Positions 1-5,076 are shown, counted from the first letter of the stretch. The stretch is 11,012 nucleotides of DNA from JBBRYK01 sp038237665 (GCA_038237665.1 JBBRYK010000088.1:1-11012), one strand, 5' to 3'. Notes: generated by a model from the letters alone, not told the origin. Numbers and translations: made by a program.

Positions 1-837
1 CGGGCCGGCGTAGAGGCGGCCGAATGCCTGGCTGTCGACGACGGCCGGGGCCGGGATCGTCTTCGAGATCCTGACGTTGATCCCGAACAGCTGGCCGGGT
101 GCGAATCGGCCGGCGCCGAAGACCCACATCGCCTCCGAGCCCGAGGTGCGGAGCGTGTCGAGCGCTTCCGAGTTCGCGGGCGTGAGCAGGAGCAGGTCTG
201 GGTTGTAGCCGTTCCCGAGGATCGTGGTCATCGCCTTTCTGATCGAGACGAGCAGCGGGTCGGTGGAGGGGGCCTGGAAGCCGCTGGCGGCGATCGCGTC
301 GAGCACGAGCTTGTCGAGGCCTTCGTTGATCGTCAGCCGCAGGTCGTTTCCGATCACGGAGTCGATCTCGGGCTGGTCGAGCATCACGTTCGGGACGCCC
401 GTCTGGACGGCGGCGACCTGCTTCAGGGGCGTGGCGACGAGGGTGATCGTCGAGCCGGCCTCGGGCTTGTTCGTGACCGCGTCGACGGCGCGTACGACGG
501 TTGAGGCGGCCGGGATCGTCCGTGCCGTCTGCGTCAAAACCTGGACGGACGTCACTCCGGGGTCGATCGCGACCTGGGGGAACGCGGGCCAGGCGTAGCG
601 GCGGTCCTGCCCGAACGCGCCGGCTGAGGAGAAACGCGGGCTGACGTTGTCGACGCTGCCCGTCCAGGTGAGGGCACGCGACTCGCTGGCGGCGAGGAAC
701 TCCGGCCAGCTGATCTCCGTCTTCGCACCCGGCCGCCAGCCCTTCGCCTTGTAGGTGCCGCGGCTCGGCGTCTGCCGCGCCTCGGCCCAGTTCGGGTTCA
801 CGCTCGGCGTGCAGGCGAACGGGTCGATCGAGTTCAT
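1..837 (-). CDS. HK97-fold phage major capsid protein, C-terminus cut by window edge
   Basis: This is the shell protein of a tailed-phage-type capsid. Reading the minus strand from ATG at 835-837 gives 279 residues with no stop before the edge. The pattern is that of the HK97 capsid family (PF05065). After an N-terminal arm comes a beta-rich stretch that includes QVLTQTARTIPAAS, then a helix-rich segment with QPEIDSVIGNDLRLTINEGLD. The A-domain signature follows (NPDLLLLTPANSEALDTLR), with GAGRFAPGQLFGINVRISK near the edge. The start is well supported: GGAG sits 7 nt upstream (plus-strand 845-848), and the frame is closed by a stop at 862-864. About 30-50 residues are probably missing. No delta or scaffold domain and no fused protease is visible. 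The gene diverges from the rightward cassette, with no portal or protease gene on its 5' side, which is unusual. Confidence 0.85.
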   Translation of the reverse strand, partial: MNSIDPFACTPSVNPNWAEARQTPSRGTYKAKGWRPGAKTEISWPEFLAASESRALTWTGSVDNVSPRFSSAGAFGQDRRYAWPAFPQVAIDPGVTSVQVLTQTARTIPAASTVVRAVDAVTNKPEAGSTITLVATPLKQVAAVQTGVPNVMLDQPEIDSVIGNDLRLTINEGLDKLVLDAIAASGFQAPSTDPLLVSIRKAMTTILGNGYNPDLLLLTPANSEALDTLRTSGSEAMWVFGAGRFAPGQLFGINVRISKTIPAPAVVDSQAFGRLYAGP

Positions 838-1183
838 CGACAAGCTCCAGACCCGCTCGGGCTACGAGAGCGGGCGGGTCCAGCTGGCGACGTCGTTCGA
901 GCTGCCCGAGGGCTTCACCGCCGGACGGCGGCTGGAATGGGGCGGCGCTGCCTGGGCGGCGCAGGTGCCGATCGTCCCGCCCCGCCACCGGCCTCGCCTG
1001 AACGCCGACCTGAGCAAGCTCGCCGTGCTCTGGGAGGTGGACGAGTGGACGTGGATGGACAGCCCTCGCCCCTCGCGCGACCCGGCGCTGCTGCAGCACG
1101 TCGGCGGCGACATCTACGCCGTCCTCGCCACCTGGGACCTATCAGAGCTCGAGCGGCTCGTTCTCTCCGGGCGGCGGCTATGA
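809..1183 (+). CDS. Phage cassette hypothetical protein (124 aa), start uncertain
   Basis: I do not recognise this protein. The stretch from about residue 15 on looks like real coding sequence, with a mixed alpha/beta, Trp-rich composition (for example EFDVDEWTW-like WEVDEWTWMD) and a well-formed C-terminus. The stop overlaps the next start as ATGA. The start is the weak point. GTG at 809 is chosen because it shortens the clash with the divergent capsid gene to 29 bp. GTG at 755 is the only other candidate upstream, since an in-frame stop lies at 752-754. Neither GTG has a convincing Shine-Dalgarno sequence. The gene may therefore be 5'-truncated by a rearrangement near 800-860. It heads the overlapping rightward cassette. 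Confidence 0.6.
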   Translation: MQANGSIEFIDKLQTRSGYESGRVQLATSFELPEGFTAGRRLEWGGAAWAAQVPIVPPRHRPRLNADLSKLAVLWEVDEWTWMDSPRPSRDPALLQHVGGDIYAVLATWDLSELERLVLSGRRL

Positions 1184-1425
1184 CCGAACCCGTCGACCTT
1201 GGCGCGGCGGCCCTCTTCGAGGACGCCCGGACTGTCCTGCGGGACGTCGTCCAGGCGGTCAGCGGCGCCCTCGACGGCTGGGCGAAGGGCGACATCGAGC
1301 TCGCCTTCCAGGAGGCCGAGGACGATTCGCCCGGCTCCTGGCTCCCCGCCTGCCTGCACGAGTACCTCGACAACCAGGCCGCCGGCGCGCGGGCGGCGCT
1401 GGAACCGCCAGAGGAGACGCCGTGA
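1180..1425 (+). CDS. Small acidic helical phage protein (81 aa), unknown function
   Basis: No family is recognised. The protein is acidic, rich in Ala, Asp and Glu, and predicted by eye to be mostly helical (FEDARTVLRDVVQAVSGALD, then a second helix through GDIELAFQEAEDD). It has no signal peptide or membrane segment, so it is likely cytoplasmic. Its ATG overlaps the stop of the preceding gene by 4 bp (ATGA) and its own stop overlaps the following GTG (GTGA). There is no strong ribosome binding site of its own, which points to translational coupling. A small DNA-mimic or regulatory protein would fit the charge, but that is speculation. Confidence 0.6.
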   Translation: MTEPVDLGAAALFEDARTVLRDVVQAVSGALDGWAKGDIELAFQEAEDDSPGSWLPACLHEYLDNQAAGARAALEPPEETP

Positions 1426-1568
1426 CCGACGTCGGCGACCCGATCCGGATCCGCGAGGTCGAGCCGAGCGTGATCCCGGTCCCGAGCCCGGCACCCGGGC
1501 CGGGCGAGTGGCCGGAGCCGGCCGAGCCCCGCGAGCCCGCCCGCGAGCCCGACCTGATCCCGGCATGA
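1422..1568 (+). CDS. Tiny proline-rich protein (48 aa)
   Basis: This is a very short reading frame from GTG to TGA, with GGAG 5 nt before the start and 4-bp overlaps at both ends, which together argue that it is translated. The protein is about one quarter proline, with alternating acidic and arginine residues in its C-terminal half (EPAEPREPAREPD), so it should be extended and disordered. Nothing in it identifies a function. It could be a linker-like accessory peptide of the next gene, or could have been split from that gene, since the next start lies inside its stop codon. Confidence 0.5.
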   Translation: MTDVGDPIRIREVEPSVIPVPSPAPGPGEWPEPAEPREPAREPDLIPA

Positions 1569-2359
1569 GCATCGGCCACGAAGCGGTCGAGACAGAGCCG
1601 ATCCTGGGCTGGCGCGTCTGGCAGTTCCTACCCCACCGGCCCGGGGAGTTCGTCACGCTCCGGCTCAACCTCACGAGCGTGGTCCTCGACCGGGCCTGGC
1701 TGACGGCGGTCTGGGCCGCTTGCGCCTGGCCGCACCTGGCCGAGTTGGAGGCCGTCTGCCAGGGCCCGCCCGGTCCGCCGCACCCGCACGGCCCGGTCCC
1801 CGCCCCCGACTGCGCCTGCGGCATCTGGGCCTTCAAGGACAGGCAGAACGCGGTCGACAAGGTCGACGCCGGCGGGCTGCTCCTGCCGCAGGAGCCGGGC
1901 TGGCCGATCGTCGGGCAGAACGTGCTCGGCAGGGTCGCGCTCTGGGGCCGCGTGATCGAGTGCGAACACGGCTACCGGGCCGGGCGCGCCTACCCCTACG
2001 AGATCGAGGTGCCCTACTTCGCCTGCTTCGGTGGAGAGGAGCGGGCCCGCGACTTCGCCGCCCAGATCTCGAGCGCCTACGCCGTCGAGGCGCGCCCACT
2101 CGCCTGGGATCAGGTGGCAGAGGGCCTCGAGGTGCGGGCCGCGATGGTCAAGGCCTCCTTCAACGTCGTCTTCTCGCCCGCGGCCCGGCAGGCGCTCGCC
2201 ACCTTCCAGGGCAGGCTGATGCGCCCGCTCCCGCCGCCCGTGCCGCCGCCGCGGCCGACCCCCCGCCGGCGCTTCGACTGGCGGCTGCTCCCGATCCCGA
2301 TCGCCTGCCTCTTCGCCTGCCTCGTCGCCATCGTCCTCCTCCTGCGGCCCCGGGCGTGA
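1565..2359 (+). CDS. Tail-anchored protein with CxC motif (264 aa), unknown function
   Basis: No catalytic family is recognised. Residues 12-65 begin GWRVWQF and are Trp-rich. A CxC segment, PDCACGIWAFKD, occupies about residues 81-92, and VALWGRVIECEHGYRAGRAYP about 124-144. I recall this combination (CxCGI-A, then VxLWGxV, then GYRA) from uncharacterised actinobacterial and actinophage proteins. A basic Pro-rich linker at about 220-236 is followed by one hydrophobic helix at about 240-260, ending in RPRA. That predicts a C-terminal membrane anchor with most of the protein in the cytoplasm. The start overlaps the previous stop (ATGA) and has no clear SD, so it is probably coupled. A membrane-associated exclusion or sensing role is possible but unproven. 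Confidence 0.72.
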   Translation: MSIGHEAVETEPILGWRVWQFLPHRPGEFVTLRLNLTSVVLDRAWLTAVWAACAWPHLAELEAVCQGPPGPPHPHGPVPAPDCACGIWAFKDRQNAVDKVDAGGLLLPQEPGWPIVGQNVLGRVALWGRVIECEHGYRAGRAYPYEIEVPYFACFGGEERARDFAAQISSAYAVEARPLAWDQVAEGLEVRAAMVKASFNVVFSPAARQALATFQGRLMRPLPPPVPPPRPTPRRRFDWRLLPIPIACLFACLVAIVLLLRPRA

Positions 2360-2547
2360 GCAACTACGTCCCACGCACGCGGGCAGCGCAGCGCAAGTTC
2401 GTCGACGTCACGCCGCCGCGCGAGCGGGCCGATCTCGTCCTGCTCCGCTGCCAGCACTGGGCCGGCTCGGTGCCGATCGCGAGCGGGCCGAGCGGCAAGT
2501 GGTACCTCTGCCCGCAGGGCTGCGGGCTGCAACGGCGGAAGCGGTGA
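2356..2547 (+). CDS. Small basic Cys/His-containing protein (63 aa), possible zinc ribbon
   Basis: The frame runs from GTG to TGA with 4-bp overlaps to both neighbours. The protein is basic and has Cys32 and His34 in one turn and Cys52 and Cys56 in another (LCPQGCG). This spacing is compatible with a small zinc-binding knuckle, although Cys-x-His is not a classic first half. It ends in a basic RRKR tail, which could contact nucleic acid. No specific family is recognised. Its place two genes before the VRR-NUC nuclease suggests the DNA-metabolism part of the phage, but that is inference. Confidence 0.62.
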   Translation: MSNYVPRTRAAQRKFVDVTPPRERADLVLLRCQHWAGSVPIASGPSGKWYLCPQGCGLQRRKR

Positions 2548-2723
2548 CGGCGAACCGGGCGAGAGCCGAGGAGATTGCGGAGATTGCGGGATGGATCGAG
2601 CAGGCCATGCGCACGCGAACGATGACGCGGGAGGACTGGCGGATCTTTCACCGGGCTGTCCGGCGCGTCCACCGCCGACAGCGCATGGCGGCCGGCGACC
2701 CCTCCGACCCGCGGCAAGCGTGA
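2544..2723 (+). CDS. Small basic helical protein (59 aa), unknown function
   Basis: This short GTG-started frame is tied by 4-bp overlaps to the genes on either side. The product is Arg-rich and helical by eye: an amphipathic helix through AEEIAEIAGWIEQAMR, then TREDWRIFHRAVRRVHRRQR, which carries a strong positive charge. It has no membrane segment or signal peptide. The charge suggests nucleic-acid binding or a partner role with the nuclease encoded directly downstream. No family is recognised, and the evidence for function is only context and composition. Confidence 0.58.
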   Translation: MTANRARAEEIAEIAGWIEQAMRTRTMTREDWRIFHRAVRRVHRRQRMAAGDPSDPRQA

Positions 2724-3049
2724 CTGAGAAGGAACTCCAGGAGCTCGTGCTCGCGACCGCGCGCCAGCTCGGCTACCTGGCCTACCACACGCACGACTCA
2801 CGCCGGTCGGCTCCCGGCTTCCCCGACCTCGTGCTCGCCCGCGCCCCGAACTACGGTCGGGGCCGCCCGAAGGCAGGGCGGATCGTCTTCGCCGAGCTGA
2901 AGGACGCGACCGGCGAGCTCTCCGAGGAGCAGGCCGAATGGGCGCAGACGCTGACGGCGATCCGCGCCGAGACCCCCGACGTCGACTTCTTCATCTGGCG
3001 CCCGCGCGACTGGACCGATGGAACGATCATCGAGGAGCTCAAGTGGTGA
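2720..3049 (+). CDS. VRR-NUC domain nuclease (109 aa)
   Basis: This is a small PD-(D/E)XK-fold nuclease of the VRR-NUC family (PF08774), a family found in phage nucleases and in eukaryotic FAN1. The motifs are in the right order: an N-terminal helix starting EKELQELVLATAR, then SAPGFPDLVLA (residues 30-40, catalytic Asp36), then FAELKD (Glu59 and Lys61, the ExK pair), then LSEEQAEW (Gln71) and FIWRPRDW near the end. Its length matches free-standing phage VRR-NUC proteins. Members are metal-dependent and thought to act on branched or structured DNA during phage replication or packaging. The GTG start overlaps the upstream stop, and the stop overlaps the GTG of the LAGLIDADG gene. The domain call is firm; the exact substrate is unknown. 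Confidence 0.9.
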   Translation: MTEKELQELVLATARQLGYLAYHTHDSRRSAPGFPDLVLARAPNYGRGRPKAGRIVFAELKDATGELSEEQAEWAQTLTAIRAETPDVDFFIWRPRDWTDGTIIEELKW

Positions 3050-3684
3050 GCGGGTGGAGCGCCCAACTCAGCCTCTTCGAGGTCGCGCCGAGGGCCTACG
3101 AGGACGCGAGGAACGCGGCGAAACGGCTGAGCACGCTGCGCCGCTACGAGGACGAGGAAGCCGAGTTCCTCGACCGGCTGGTCGGCCGCGAGGACGACCT
3201 GCTGCGCATGGCCGGCTGCATAGACTCCGACGGCTCGATCGGCATTTGGATTCAAGGGCGGGGTCGAACCTCCCAGGGCAAGACGCCGGTCTACTCCGAG
3301 GGTGTCGCCCTGGGGCAGACGACCCGCGTCTACCAGGAGCTCGCCGTCAGTCTCTTCGGCGGCTCGCTGCGGACGCGCAGCTACCCGACGAACGTCGCCC
3401 GCGCCCCGAAGCCGATGCACCACTGGGCCGTCAGCGACAAGACGGCGGCCCGCGTCTGCCTTGCGCTCCGCCCGTTCCTACTGATCAAGCACGACCGGGC
3501 CGAGCTCTGCCTGCAGCTGCGGGCACTCAAGCGCGACCCGGCGCTTCTGCGCATCAGGGGCAAATCGACGAAGTCGCCTCTGGTCGTCGAGGCGATGCAC
3601 GACCTGTACGTCCAGAGCACCCGGCTCAACGGCCGCGAGCCTCAGTCGCTGGCCGCCTGGTACGCGCGCTGGGCCGCGAGCTGA
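3046..3684 (+). CDS. LAGLIDADG-type endonuclease, single motif (212 aa)
   Basis: This looks like a free-standing homing-endonuclease-type protein. Residues 53-64 read LRMAGCIDSDGS, a good match to the LAGLIDADG helix with the metal-binding acid at Asp62. The expected fold follows: a strand with GSIGIWIQ, a long insertion, a strand with EGVALGQT, then SLFGGSLRTR and the HHWAVSDKTAARVCLALRPFL segment typical of the family. Only one motif is present, so it should work as a homodimer; single-motif family members cut DNA at long sites. Residues 1-50 are an added charged helical region. GAGGAG lies 8 nt before the GTG start, which also overlaps the preceding stop by 4 bp. It is not inside an intron or intein here. 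A domesticated packaging or replication role is possible. Confidence 0.8.
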   Translation: MSGWSAQLSLFEVAPRAYEDARNAAKRLSTLRRYEDEEAEFLDRLVGREDDLLRMAGCIDSDGSIGIWIQGRGRTSQGKTPVYSEGVALGQTTRVYQELAVSLFGGSLRTRSYPTNVARAPKPMHHWAVSDKTAARVCLALRPFLLIKHDRAELCLQLRALKRDPALLRIRGKSTKSPLVVEAMHDLYVQSTRLNGREPQSLAAWYARWAAS

Positions 3685-3926
3685 TGCGCGCCCTCCTGTG
3701 GTCTGAATTAGCCGGCTCTCCGTCCTGCCCGCCAGGGCCGCGCGACCAGGATCAGCAAGACCGCTACAACGCCGCTGACGATCCCGCCGACCTGGCCCGC
3801 CAGCCAGAAGAAGAACGCGGCGGCGAGAATCAAGAGTCCGGCCATCGTGACGAGCGTTCGCACCTTCGGACGAGCCTACGCCGATGGGGCGACCGGGTAA
3901 AGCGACGCGGGAGAGGAGACGCATGA
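3684..3926 (+). CDS. Doubtful sense-strand ORF (80 aa)
   Basis: The frame starts with ATG overlapping the stop of the LAGLIDADG gene (TGATG) and ends with ATGA overlapping the next start, so it fits the overlap pattern of the cassette at both ends. Against it, the product is a low-quality charged sequence (for example DPADLARQPEEERGG). Its third codon positions are poorer in G+C than those of its neighbours, about 70% in my hand count of most of the frame. The opposite strand also holds a much more protein-like membrane ORF across the same bases. Only one of the two is likely real, and this one is the less convincing. Confidence 0.3.
   Translation: MRALLWSELAGSPSCPPGPRDQDQQDRYNAADDPADLARQPEEERGGENQESGHRDERSHLRTSLRRWGDRVKRRGRGDA
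3708..3845 (-). CDS. Possible small two-helix membrane protein (45 aa), antisense to the cassette
   Basis: Minus-strand ATG at 3843-3845, or an in-frame GTG at 3861-3863, opens a frame ending in TAA at 3708-3710. The product has two hydrophobic segments separated by a Gly-rich turn, LLILAAAFFFWLAGQ and SGVVAVLLILVA, followed by a basic RPWRAGRRAG tail. That is a textbook small inner-membrane hairpin with a cytoplasmic C-terminus. G+C at third positions is about 84% by hand count (37 of 44 sense codons after the Met), typical of real genes here. It would be convergent to the LAGLIDADG gene and divergent from the secreted-protein gene at 3923. Phage holins can look like this, but nothing else supports a lysis role. 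The competing sense-strand ORF keeps confidence moderate. Confidence 0.42.
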   Translation of the reverse strand: MAGLLILAAAFFFWLAGQVGGIVSGVVAVLLILVARPWRAGRRAG

Positions 3927-4420
3927 ATCGGCTCGTCTTCCTGAGACGGGCGGCAACGGCAGCCGCGGCGGTGATGTTCCCGTGGGCATGGTCGGAGCGG
4001 GCGGTTGCGGCTCCGGCCGCCGCCGCGATGGAACGCTGGCCGTGTGTCACCTTCACGATCTATCGCGGCTCTCGCGCTCCCGGCGTGATGGCAGAGATTA
4101 TTCGTGTCTCGACCGGTCTCGTCTGGGACCAGACCGCCGACATCGATGCGTATGTGCTCCTCGCATGCCTGCGATCCTTCGCCTCTCTGCAAGAGCAGTC
4201 GCCGGGAAGGGCCGATGAGCCTGTCCCCGCCGTCTTCGGCTTGAAGACGCAGGCGAACACCCAGCGCAGCCTCCTCTCTCACTACGGCTTCGCGTTGCCG
4301 GATGGTCGGCGAGTCACGATCGCGGAGCTGCGGGACGGTGGACACCTCCAGTCGTATAGCGGCTGTGGTGGGCATCCCCGCAGTCTTCGGTTGATCGGGC
4401 CTTCTGAGGTCTCTGCATGA
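3923..4420 (+). CDS. Secreted protein of unknown function, moron-like (165 aa)
   Basis: No family is recognised. The start at ATG 3923 is set by GAGGAG 4 nt upstream; an ATG at 3884 would only add a basic 13-residue extension. Residues 1-30 form a signal peptide: basic MNRLVFLRR, a hydrophobic AATAAAAVMFPWAW core and a small-residue AVAAP cleavage region. The twin Arg might allow Tat export, but the motif is not canonical. The mature part has three Cys (41, 82, 148) and a mixed alpha/beta look. My hand count over 4081-4200 gives 60% G+C, lower than neighbouring phage genes (67% over 1981-2040). An own RBS, export signal and distinct composition are what one expects of a phage moron, meaning a cargo gene serving the host in lysogeny. 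It overlaps the next gene by ATGA. Confidence 0.65.
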   Translation: MNRLVFLRRAATAAAAVMFPWAWSERAVAAPAAAAMERWPCVTFTIYRGSRAPGVMAEIIRVSTGLVWDQTADIDAYVLLACLRSFASLQEQSPGRADEPVPAVFGLKTQANTQRSLLSHYGFALPDGRRVTIAELRDGGHLQSYSGCGGHPRSLRLIGPSEVSA

Positions 4421-4665
4421 GCGACCAGTCGCCAGCGCTCGTCGGCCTAAAGGACTGCGGCTGCCTCGTCGCGGCAATGGTCGACGAGCCGAAGTACCGT
4501 AGGCACAACGCCGGCGAGGTCGCCGCCCTGATGCGGCAGGGCTACACGATCGAGCGGGTCACCGTCGAGCAGGCGCGCGCCCTGCCCTGGTGCAGATCGG
4601 GGGGCGCTTGCGAGCACGACCCGGCCGAGGGTCAGGTCCCCGGCCAGGAAGCGTTGGTCGTCTAG
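4417..4665 (+). CDS. Small Cys-rich phage protein (82 aa), unknown function
   Basis: The ATG overlaps the preceding stop (ATGA) and has GAGG 7 nt upstream. The product begins with a short beta-like segment containing Cys14-Gly-Cys16 (LKDCGCLVAAMVDEP). A helix NAGEVAALMRQGYTIERV follows, and the C-terminal part carries Cys59, Cys65 and His67 (PWCRSGGACEHD). Two Cys pairs plus a His could bind zinc. I recall similar short proteins with a DCGC start in actinophage genomes, all without assigned function. It is the last gene before the HTH gene, with 29 nt between its stop and the preferred HTH start. Confidence 0.62.
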   Translation: MSDQSPALVGLKDCGCLVAAMVDEPKYRRHNAGEVAALMRQGYTIERVTVEQARALPWCRSGGACEHDPAEGQVPGQEALVV

Positions 4666-4694
4666 TGATGCGCGTCGTTCCGCAGGAGGGCTAC

Positions 4695-4865
4695 TTGAAG
4701 ACCTACGAGGTCGCGGCCCGGTTGCGCGTCTCGGCCGACACCGTCCTGCGGATGGTCAGGCGTGGGGAGATCCCGGCGCACCGGCTGCGGGTCTCGGGGC
4801 AGTACCGCTACGTCTGGGCCGAGGTCGAAGCGGCGCTCGAGCGGGCCGCAGCACCGCCCGCCTAG
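4695..4865 (+). CDS. Excisionase-like HTH_17 DNA-binding protein (56 aa), TTG start
   Basis: This is a MerR/excisionase-type winged helix-turn-helix protein (HTH_17, PF12728 type). TYEVAARLRVSADTVLRMVR forms the HTH, GEIPAHRLRVSGQYRYV the wing, and WAEVEAALERA the closing helix. The whole protein is this one domain, as in recombination directionality factors and small phage regulators. The start is decided by the ribosome binding site: AGGAGG at 4684-4689 stands 5 nt before TTG 4695. The in-frame ATG at 4668 would add nine residues but has no SD. It is the gene nearest the tRNA-Leu junction and is followed within 40 bp by paired direct repeats, so a role in excision or control of integration is reasonable. 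Alternatively it may be a simple transcriptional regulator. Confidence 0.8.
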   Translation: MKTYEVAARLRVSADTVLRMVRRGEIPAHRLRVSGQYRYVWAEVEAALERAAAPPA

Positions 4866-4880
4866 TTCCAGAAACCGTTT

Positions 4881-4902
4881 AAGTAGCAGAGCAAGTAGCA
4901 GA
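4881..4902 (+). repeat. Two 10-bp direct repeats, candidate Xis or integrase arm sites
   Basis: AAGTAGCAGA occurs at 4881-4890 and again, identical, at 4893-4902, giving a 12-bp period, close to one helical turn plus. The pair lies between the excisionase-like gene and the tRNA-Leu 3' end. Short direct repeats beside an attachment site are the usual form of arm-type integrase sites or excisionase sites. The repeats are AT-richer than the surroundings. Binding by the neighbouring HTH protein is inference only. Confidence 0.5.
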
Positions 4903-4934
4903 CCCGCACCTGAGCCACACGCCTGTCCGCAATC

Positions 4935-4952
4935 TCCCTGCTCAGAGCGGGA
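4935..4952 (-). terminator. Imperfect hairpin just past the tRNA-Leu 3' end
   Basis: TCCC (4935-4938) pairs with GGGA (4949-4952), and GCT (4940-4942) pairs with AGC (4946-4948). T4939 is bulged and the loop is CAG. It begins 2 nt from the tRNA 3' end, where a terminator or processing hairpin for the tRNA transcript would be expected. No T-run follows on the minus strand, so intrinsic termination would be weak. It could also belong to the attachment site. Confidence 0.3.
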
Positions 4953-4953
4953 A

Positions 4954-5037
4954 TGCGGATGAGAGGACTTGAACCTCCACGGGGTTACCCCCACACGGAC
5001 CTGAACCGTGCGCGTCTACCAATTCCGCCACATCCGC
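4954..5037 (-). tRNA. tRNA-Leu, anticodon CAG
   Basis: The minus strand folds as a complete class II tRNA of 84 nt. The acceptor stem GCGGATG (5031-5037) pairs perfectly with CATCCGC, followed by discriminator A at 4954. The D arm contains AATTGGTAGAC. The anticodon arm is CACGG, loop TTCAGGT, CCGTG, with anticodon CAG at 5001-5003, reading CTG codons. A long variable arm TGGGGGTAACCCCG, characteristic of tRNA-Leu, precedes a T arm GAGG-TTCAAGT-CCTC. CCA is not encoded. The 3' end faces the phage DNA, so the tRNA remains intact at the junction, as expected when an element restores the 3' end on integration. Confidence 0.96.
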
Positions 5038-5047
5038 GCGGAGGGCC

Positions 5048-5053
5048 ATTGTA
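5048..5053 (-). promoter_or_regulatory. Probable -10 box of tRNA-Leu promoter
   Basis: The minus strand reads TACAAT here. It ends 10 nt before the tRNA 5' base, putting the transcription start about 3-5 nt ahead of the mature tRNA, a common arrangement. I see no good TTGACA-like -35 box at the right distance (the sequence there is about CGGGAC), so the assignment rests on the -10 box and its position. Confidence 0.5.
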
Positions 5054-5076
5054 GCCTCGGCCTTGCGCGGGTCCCG

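Larger units (their letters stand above)
1..4953. mobile_element. Prophage or phage-remnant segment abutting tRNA-Leu
   Basis: The segment holds an HK97-type capsid gene, a VRR-NUC nuclease, a LAGLIDADG endonuclease, an excisionase-like HTH gene and many very small genes joined by 4-bp overlaps, a phage-like gene style. It ends at the 3' end of a minus-strand tRNA-Leu gene, and to the right of that gene only ordinary chromosomal genes for exported proteins are seen. Integration at tRNA 3' ends is a well known habit of temperate phages and integrative elements. I see no integrase, terminase, portal, tail or lysis gene here, so whether the element is complete cannot be judged. The left border lies outside the window and the right border is placed by inference. 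Confidence 0.72.

Noticed and set aside
224..598. Plus-strand ORF of 124 codons inside the capsid gene
   Set aside because: It is the complement of a well-recognised HK97 capsid frame on the minus strand; its protein is low-complexity Thr/Ser/Val with no family features.
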